The notes beneath the pieces are model-generated. The model was not told where the DNA came from. It saw nothing but the letters and a program-made list of their open reading frames with translations, and ran no database searches. A stretch of DNA of 64,000 bases from Cavenderia fasciculata (lineage: Eukaryota > Evosea > Eumycetozoa > Acytosteliales > Cavenderiaceae): NCBI RefSeq assembly GCF_000203815.1, contig NW_004457723.1, forward strand, positions 1,550,001-1,614,000, written 5' to 3'. Of the stretch, positions 55,401 through 64,000 are shown in pieces (within the stretch, counting starts at the first letter, position 1; each line of letters begins with the position of its first letter). A program made the position numbers and the translations under genes.

Positions 55401-58400
55401 CAACTTCGAGTATTTGGGCCAATCCTCCTCTCATCACTGCAAGATCAAAACAAGAAATGCATGCGTACAATGAAGAACTTGGTATTTTCATGGATGGATG
55501 TACTGTCAACTACATTGCACTTGGACCATCAGACTATGGTTTGGAAAAGCGTGTTGAAACTTTGATCACATACGACATGGTCAACAACGATACAACATCC
55601 CTTAGATTGGTGATTGCAACAGCATTTGGGGTTGACAAGACCAATCTGATTTATTCACTTTGTTCCCAATTTAAATATGTCATCACAGCAGACTTTGCAG
55701 TTCGTCTGATCATCCTCCATTACAAGGCAAAGAATACCAAATCATTGGTGTTGACTGGTGACACTGGTGTTGGAAAGACTCACAATCTTCTCTTCTACTC
55801 TCTTCTCATCAATGCGATGATTCTTCCAGATATCGCATATGATATCAAAGAATATATCAACGGATATATTGAACAGTTCCCTTACTTGCTCAATAAGTAT
55901 ACAGTTGTTGAAAAGGTAGATGATGAGGTTCAATTGACAGACGAGCAAAAGAAAAATGATAAAATCGAAATGTCTGACAAGCGAAAGGAAAGAATACAAT
56001 TAAAGCTTCTACCAGGTAGTCCTCCACTCGAGATGATACTGGAATTCCTTACTCATATTGCAGACTATGACCCAGAGGCCGAACTACAACAAATGGTTGT
56101 CTATCAACCACCACCACCTCAAGTTGAAGAGAAACCAGAGGAAATCAACTCACCAAGAAAAGTCGAACCACCTGCAATTCCAGAAGTCGTTGTTCCAAAG
56201 AAACAATTTTCATTTTTAGAATTTTGTCAAGGAATGGAAAAGTTGGTTATTGGTATACTTGAAAAGAATCAGCTCATCGATATCAATTCCTCTCAAAAGG
56301 CACTCCTCGCCGAATTAAAGTCCAAGCCATCTGGAGGTATCATCACCAAAAAGGATCAGTTGTTCCAATGTGTCAAAGAGATCATGACCGTTAACTTTAA
56401 GGATCTGTTTGAAAGAATTATTATGCATCAAAAGTATAGTTCTGATCAATTCATTGACAAGGTTAAGTCAATCATCGAGCAGGCAAACATTCTCAAATCG
56501 ATTGGAGTGGATCTCAAGTTGGTTGTATTTATCGATGAATTCAACACAGCACCAGATGATACATTGGCATTGATCAATGAAGTATTTACTGATGGTGTAT
56601 TGGATGGTTGTACAACTATTCCAGACAACATATTCTGGGTTGGTGCAATGAATGAACCAAAAAAGGTCCAAGGTTCTATTGACCACACCGGCGTCGATAC
56701 CAAATCAACAACCCAATCATTTGTTGTCAAACCCATACCACCATCGATGCGTAACCTCACACTCAGTTATGGAGAGTTTTCAACAGACAATGAAACACCA
56801 TTCCTCGAATCATTGTTCACTCTCCGTCCTAACATTTGTCCAGAGATCAAGGATGTGTACAGCCCCATGGATCAATTTAAACGATTTATTCTTGTTGGAC
56901 AAGATGCACTTCGACAGGTCAAACAAGCACGTACACATGTATCGATCCGTGATATCTATCGTGTCATTGATCTTTACAATTTCTTTAGAACTCATCAAGT
57001 TGGTATATCCATTCTCAATGTTGCTATTGGAGACACAAACAATTCAGAAGAAATCATTCATTGGTGGTCAATGATCGTCAGTATGGCACTATCTTATTAT
57101 ATTCGTGTCGATCCAGCAACTCAAAAACGATCTTTTGTCTTGAATCAATTCAACAAATTTTTAATGGAAGAATCACCGGCTGAAATCGGTCTCAAGAAAA
57201 TTGGGTTTTTGGGAGCGTTTAACAAGGTCATCAACTCATTCTGCAGTTCAGAATACACTACTCTACCAGCTGGTATTGCATTGACAGATACACTCAAACT
57301 CAATATATTTACTATTGTTGTATCAATCAACACTTGTATTCCGATTTGTATCGTTGGACCACCAGGTTCTTCAAAGACACTGTCATTCACTATTGTACTC
57401 AACAATATCAATGCCAACAAGAATGACAACACAACCACCACCATCAAAGGAAACGAATCACCTTGGAGATTGATGGTTGGTGCAGATCCATTCCGTTACC
57501 AATGCACACCGCACACCACCGATATAGAGATCAAGAACAACTTTGAAAATGCTATCAACCGTCAAAAGGTGTACAACATATCTGGTGGTAAACGAGCAAC
57601 AGCATTCTTTGATGAAGCAGGTCTTGTCAATGAATTTGACTCACCCATGAAGATTATGCACGACTATCTCGATAATTTGGCAAAAAAGATTACAGAATCA
57701 GAAGCAGAGATATCAATCATCATTCTTTCAAATCGTATTCTTGATGCTGCTAAAACAAGTCGTATGATGATGCTCATGCATCCGCAAACCACTTCCAATG
57801 ATGACAAGATGATGTTGGTCAAAGGATGTCTGTTCAAGGATAAAAATACCATCAATCAAATCGATATCTCCCAAGCTCTCTGCTCAGCCTACAGCAAGGT
57901 CAACACATTTGCCAAATCAACCAAACCAGATATGTTCCATCAACGAGATTTTGTTTACTTTTTACATCACTTGGCAAGAGGAATGCATCAAAACAATAAC
58001 TATCTCAGTCCACAAGTATTGGCAACAAGTATCGAACGTAACTTTGGTGGTGTTCCACCCGATCAGATGAAGAAAATCATTTCTATGTTTATGGATGAAA
58101 TGGCTTTCCACAATCAAACACACTTTGCCAAAACTGTCAATGCAGTCTATGAAAGAAATGACAACACGATCACCAGAATACAAGAATCATTACAAGAGAA
58201 GTTACAACCAACAGAAGATCCAGGAACATGTCCATTCAGATACATCATGTTAATCGATCCAACCGAGAATGAATCATCACTCATGGTACTCAAGGAATTA
58301 GGTATCAAACACAAGGTCATCAGAGTTGGTGGATTTGAAAACGACACACAAACCAGCAGTTTGATCGATGTTGTCTCTCAAATCAAGAATGAAATGTCAG

Positions 58401-61400
58401 AAGGTGGAACTGTTGTGTTGGTCAATACTCAATCGATTGATGCATGTTTCTATGATGTATTCAATCGTTACTTTACCAAAATGCCACATGACGATAAGAT
58501 CTTGACAATGGCCAATGTATCATTTGCCAACCATACAGTATTCTGCCAAGTACATCCAGACTTTAAGATTATTGTCCACTTGCCACAATCTCGACTTCCC
58601 CAAACACCATTACCATGGTTAAACAGATTTGAAAAGTATCATCTTTCAATCAACACAATGGTTGACCACTATATCTCTCAAAACCTTCCACAACATATTG
58701 AATACTTTGAAAAGATGAAGACATCAGCCTCTCACTTTGTCAAAGAATTCCATACTGGATCATCAGAGTCACTTCTTTGTGGATTCTCAGAGACTGGAAC
58801 CATCCCATCATTGATCTACACCACTGCCAAGAAACTCTATGAATCTGGATCCATCAACATCCAACCACAACGAGTTGATACATTGGTTGGTGTTGCTCAA
58901 CTACCCAACACATTCAACTCTGTTGATCATTTTGAATTCCGACTTCTCAACTGGAAATTATTACAAATTGCACGACCTGAAAGTGTATTTAGATGTCTAT
59001 CGATGCCCAAATCATATGTGGAAGAGTTCCTTCTTCGTCAAGAACACTTTAACCTTTTCCATTTCATCACCGATCTCTTTTCCAAAAAGTTTGTCAAAAA
59101 CGAGAATGTTTCCAATCGATGGATCTTGTACACTCGATCTTCATTGACATTACATCATCTCAAAGATATCACATCTGACAAAACAATGAAATCATTCTAT
59201 GATATCTTGTTACAGTCCATCTCTGAGAAAGACAAAAAAGTGCTCGAGATTGACACGTTGGCGACACTCAAGATTATTCAACTGACATCAATCAAGACAA
59301 GTCAACAATGTCAAGATATGATCAACGAGTTTATCAAAGATGACCGACAAAAGATATGTTTGGTCATTGCAGACATGGAATCAATCAACCAACACCAAGT
59401 CAACTTTATCAACGAACAATTTGATACCTCTCAATCCTCCAAGATTATGGTGACTATTTGTCATTATCCAGTTGAATTCTCATTATCAAATCAAGCCAAA
59501 TTGAATAGTATCTTCCTCAATGATACAGAATACATGTATATCGATTCATTTGGAGTCAAGATTGATTCAGATTTAATGGAATGGGATCCAAACATCAGAT
59601 CATGGTTGTCATCTGCTTATCGATTGGATTATCCAATTGATCCCACTTCATTACATGACACATTCGAATCAATGTTCTTTACTCAATTGCGTCTTGTCTC
59701 AAACTTGGCAAGCAATAACAACTACCTTGGTATGGAGGATGACCATAGACTATTCTACCTTGAATCTGAATGTCGTGGTGAAATGATCGAGAACCTATTC
59801 AGAGCAAACTCATCTTGGTACAAAGCAGTTGTCACATCATTCACCAACAAATGGTCAGAAGACGATCTTTTAATGACGATTATCTCCAACATTTCCGACT
59901 TGATTCTCACTGGCAAGTTGACACATTCATTTATTGATTCAATCAAAAGTTCATTGGAATCATACTTCTATCCAGTCATCTCACAAGTATTCAAATTGGT
60001 GACCAATTATCAATCATATCCATCAATCCAATCACTTGATGAACCAAGCAGCCAATTGGTGTGTGAAATCATCAAATGTATCAAACTACCAAAGATATCA
60101 TCCAATATCGCACAAAGATACGAACCAATCCTTCTTTCTCGTTCACCATCCAAAGATCTCAACACATCTATTCCGTTATACCATTCGATTGCACAAATCC
60201 TTTCATCACTATTCGAAAAGGTACTCCACCGATCAACCAATCGCGATATCAATTATACCTATGATCGATTTGTCAAGTGTGTCAAGAAAGATCCATTTGG
60301 AAGGGTTGTCGAATACATTGATAACAATCTTTTGATGGCTTATCAATCAGACTTTATAAAGTACACACTCAATATTGACAGAAATGATTCATCACTCATT
60401 GCGGTAATGGAGAGTTTATTCTCAGTCAAGCACTCTGGTATCTTGCAATACACAGTTGCACATCACTTTGGATCATCAACCATCAACTTTGTCAACAATA
60501 TGACCACTCCACTCTTACAACTATCACCAGGCAACAAGATCACCAACCAACTGACTGCTGAAAACCTAGAGAGTACACAGACCATCAAATCTGTATTCTC
60601 TCAAATAACAATAGATATCATCTACGATCATGTTGTTAAAGGTAAAACAATTGATCCAAATAATATTGTGGAATGGACATCGAATTGGGCGTCATCAATG
60701 ACAGATCTCTTTAATCGAGTTTCATTGGAATCATTAATCAAGACAATGGACAAACCAGACAAACTCAAAGCCATATACTTGTCGATGGTATATCAATTGG
60801 TAATGAACATCGCAATGACTGCTGATGATATCGATATTCCAGATAGATTGAAACATGTCTATAACTCAGTCAGACCAATTACATTGTTGGACAAGTGTCT
60901 CCTCGAAATCACAACCCAATTCTCAAACAACTTTAATACATTTGATATTGGTTGTTATTTGGATGTTATCGGACCTTTATCTCACTTGTCAGAGCCAATC
61001 CTCGCTGATTTCCTCAGCATTATCAATATCGATGGTTCATTTGAACAACACAGAGATTATCTCAAAAAGATACCATTTGGTTGGTTATGTAATATCATTG
61101 CATTCCAACGACCAATTCCAACTCACAAAGCACGTTACCAAAAGTTAATCAACACCAAGTTTGTCAATCTAGAGATCCAAGCCAATCCAGTGATGCTTTC
61201 TTTATGTTCATCACAGACAACAGAATTCACAACATCAACAGACATGCTCATTCCTTCAGATCAAGTTCTTGCATTCTTCAAGATGAACATTGAAAAGTTT
61301 AGTCAATATCCAAGAAATCCACCATTGATCGATGCAATCTATTACAACTTTGTTCAAGAACACAAAGTAACATTCGATGACACCAAACAATCAGAACTGT

Positions 61401-64000
61401 GTAATCATTGGCTCAATCTCTGTAAAAAGACAGATGCAATGTCAAAGATTGAACTTCTTGCACTCAATACCACTATTTTAGAAGTATTCACAAGCATGTT
61501 GGCCAAAGAATCATCATTGGATACATTTGTCGAAGGTCTCAATCTAACAGAGAACAAAGCATTTGGTCAAATTCTCAAAACCCTACTTTCTACAGACAAG
61601 ACCGAAGAAAAGACAGCACAAATCAGTTGCATTTGGAATAGAATATTCTTTTTCAACAAGATCCAAAGTGAATCGACATTGATTCAGCTTGTCAGCAACG
61701 AGGAACTCCTTAAACTACTTGGATTGGCTGAATTCCATATCAAGGCTGACAACATTCCAAGTCTAGGTGTCTTACCATTTGTATATTACCCAGACTCACC
61801 AGATGGTATTGTTTACAACAAGATATTGAAATCAGTTTGTGATTGTTCATTGGATGCATTCAATGAAGTATTGGCACACAACAGTGGAACAACTAAACAA
61901 CAAGGATTCTTTAGAATGTCTCTCTTTTTGATATCATATCAAATGTATCAAGAAAACAAAGCTCCTCAAATCGAATTCATCAAACGACAACTCAAACAAT
62001 CAGTCATCGATATCCTCTCACTTACCAACTATCTCCCACTGTTTTTCAAGATTCTTCTCGCACAATTTGATCCAACGGTCATGTTTGATGAACTTCTCAA
62101 GAGAAACAATGATTTAACACCTCGAGAGACATCAGCCAGACACATATGGGTCAATAGTGTTGCCATTGCCATTGGTTCAAACAACAATTCATATCTCTAC
62201 CACATGGTTGACAATAACCCATTCTTGGTCGCTGGACAATGGTATCCTGCATGTGAAGGTCTATTCAGAGACTGTGGTATGCAGTACGATATGGGTACCA
62301 CCATGAAAATAGAGTGTATGAGTGAGAGCTACCTCAACAAATACTTGATTGCCGTCACTTTTTGGAGTTCTTTTGCATGGTACGGTTCAATTTGCGACCA
62401 AGGAGTTTACGAAAAGTTGATGTCCTCAAAACTTCATTTTGTCAACGATGAAGACTTTTTGGACCCCAAACGCAAAAACGGCGGCCCTACCCACAAAAAA
62501 TTTATCGACTTTATCAACCATCGTGCAACCACATCGTTTAACGAAATCATTGGCACCAAAGAAATCATCGACGACAAGATCGAGACTGACCATTTCGTGT
62601 CTGAATTGCTCTACAGCATTTGGAACGATTGTTACGACTCACCTGCTCCTCATAAAAAGTCAACCTTTGCAAATCGAGCTGAAGTGGTCGTCTATGAAAA
62701 CTATCTCACTGAAATGATCAAGAATGTCAAATCACAATACACACAACTCAAAGCAGATCGTCTACAAGTTTATTTTGCCAACAGCCTCATCACATCAGTT
62801 CGTCAAAACCTCACCAACGTATTTTCATCACCACTCTATGAATACCAATCAATCTTTAACAACTTGTTCGAACAGTTTGTTATTGAAGAAAGTCAACCAG
62901 ACGGGTCACCCAAGGATATGGACCTGTTAATGTATTTCACAAAGAATGTATCAGCTATTTGCATCAGCAAATATTTCAAGAATCTGATTCGTTTCCTCAA
63001 GTTGTTCTATCAAATGTTTGCAAGAAGATTACCAGAGAATTATACAAACAATACAATCTCGGAATGTATGGAATATCTCACGAATCAAAAAATTGAAGAT
63101 GAATCCAACATTGAAGAAATGACCAAATCATGGGAAGAATTGAAATCAAGTTGGATTGAAATCACCAAACATCTCAATGTTCTAGAAGGTGGTTGTCGTG
63201 CTCGTCCAGAATACGAAAAGATCATTCCACCAATCGATGATACCACACTAGTCAGTCAACTAATCAACATGCCAGAGCTTAAAAATGGAGGTGGTGAAAT
63301 TATTAGACTGATTAACAATTGGATGACCGATACCCAAGGAAAAGTTGTCTCAAAGATAACTATTGCTCCAAAGTCAGCCCTATTTGAATCTATTCTCGAA
63401 AAAATGATGGATAGATTGGAAACAATGGATATTGGTGAAATTCCATTCGACTATGGAGACAACTATCTCTTGTTGGGATCCAACTTTGAAGTTGCAGACT
63501 ATCAAAAGTTCCTCATCGAATCAGTCTCTCATTACCACCAATTCCAACGAACCAATTTCCATCCAAACTTGGCACTTATTCAACAAAAGTTGATCTACAA
63601 ATTTGCATCTGGAAAGAGTACTGGTCGACAACTCAAGAACTTTACTGGTGAATTCCCATTCAAAAGAGTTACTGAAAACAAAGATCAAACCATTGAAAAG
63701 CTTCCACACTCTCGACTCGTTCCAGAACCAATCAAAAACTTGATAGATATGAAAGATCAATTGGAATCAAAGCTCTATGCTCATGAAATCGTCACATCAA
63801 CATGTATCCCAATCACAGCTACATGTCGATCTAAATTGAGTTCAGTCAAGTTGGAATCATTTGCCAGTAGTTTGGTATCAACCATTACTCGATTGGTTCA
63901 CAAAGAAAAGGATGCTGAAGATATCGGTCTTCCAATCATGCATTTCAACTCAAAGTTTGGAATTGACAACACCAACATCCCATCTCAGGTCACTAAATTG
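49086..64000 (+). CDS. Giant RNF213/mysterin-like AAA+ protein, gene B (3' end outside window)
   Basis: Exons 49086-50518, 50604-50985, 51065-52045, 52105-52712 and 52786 onward to the window edge encode about 4,870 residues so far. The last exon frame is open throughout. The protein is a paralogue of gene A in inverted orientation, with the same exon-intron positions. Poly-Gln tracts lie at about residues 55-110. P-loops GPSGTGKS (54590), GDTGVGKT (55757) and GPPGSSKT (57358) and Walker B-like VVFIDEFN (56524) are all kept. Differences from A are: a Pro/Glu-rich insertion at about 56080-56190, loss of about 13 residues near 56853, and loss of a linker near 56678. Near 63181 it reads through in frame where gene A has an extra base. 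The USP-like tail, if present, is outside the window. Confidence 0.88.

Noticed and set aside
1-64000. CRISPR arrays, prokaryotic operons, insertion sequences and intact retrotransposons
   Set aside because: No regularly spaced direct repeats, no reverse transcriptase or transposase motifs; gene structure is eukaryotic throughout.

Overview
This window comes from the nuclear genome of a dictyostelid social amoeba. The evidence is strongly AT-rich intergenic DNA, short (about 60-110 nt) AT-rich GT-AG introns, many CAA- and AAT-rich homopolymer tracts (poly-Gln, poly-Asn), and genes typical of the group. The coding DNA looks less extreme in AT content than Dictyostelium discoideum, so another dictyostelid genus seems likely, but this is an impression and not a computed assignment. 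No rRNA, tRNA, CRISPR or intact transposon was recognised.

Layout. 0-9 kb: the 3' end of a membrane-protein gene (+), then a run of minus-strand genes: a small possibly mitochondrial protein, a multi-pass membrane protein, the ADF-H/SH3 actin-binding protein Abp1 (drebrin-like), a GH25 lysozyme/CF50-like secreted protein and an ankyrin-like repeat protein. 9-22.7 kb: a tiny plus-strand gene, a second ankyrin-like protein (-), then a plus-strand block: YdhR-like protein, mitochondrial carrier, PP2C phosphatase, membralin, fatty-acid hydroxylase/sterol desaturase and an RS-rich protein. 22.8-40.3 kb (-): giant gene A, 7 exons and about 5,650 codons, an RNF213/mysterin-like AAA+ protein ending in a USP-like region and SAM-like repeats. 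40.6-48.3 kb, a spacer: a third ankyrin protein, an ALDH8A1-type aldehyde dehydrogenase, glucosamine-6-phosphate N-acetyltransferase, a short-chain dehydrogenase/epimerase-like protein and a SNX3-type sorting nexin. 49.1 kb to the window end (+): giant gene B, an inverted paralogue of gene A whose 3' end lies outside the window.

All multi-exon models were built by hand. The splice sites listed keep the reading frame, with one exception. Gene A has one extra base at about 26222 relative to gene B, which shifts the frame near the end of its 12.4-kb exon. The two giants are very alike across the AAA+ core, and even in one intron, but clearly diverged in their first exons. This suggests a tail-to-tail copied pair, with the 5' ends facing each other, homogenised by gene conversion.

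The most interesting items are: (1) the AAA+/USP-like giant with no visible RING, (2) the mosaic inverted paralogue pair and the frameshift, and (3) an intergenic 30-bp-arm hairpin at 42551-42630 whose only three mismatches all become G-U wobbles if it is transcribed from the minus strand.
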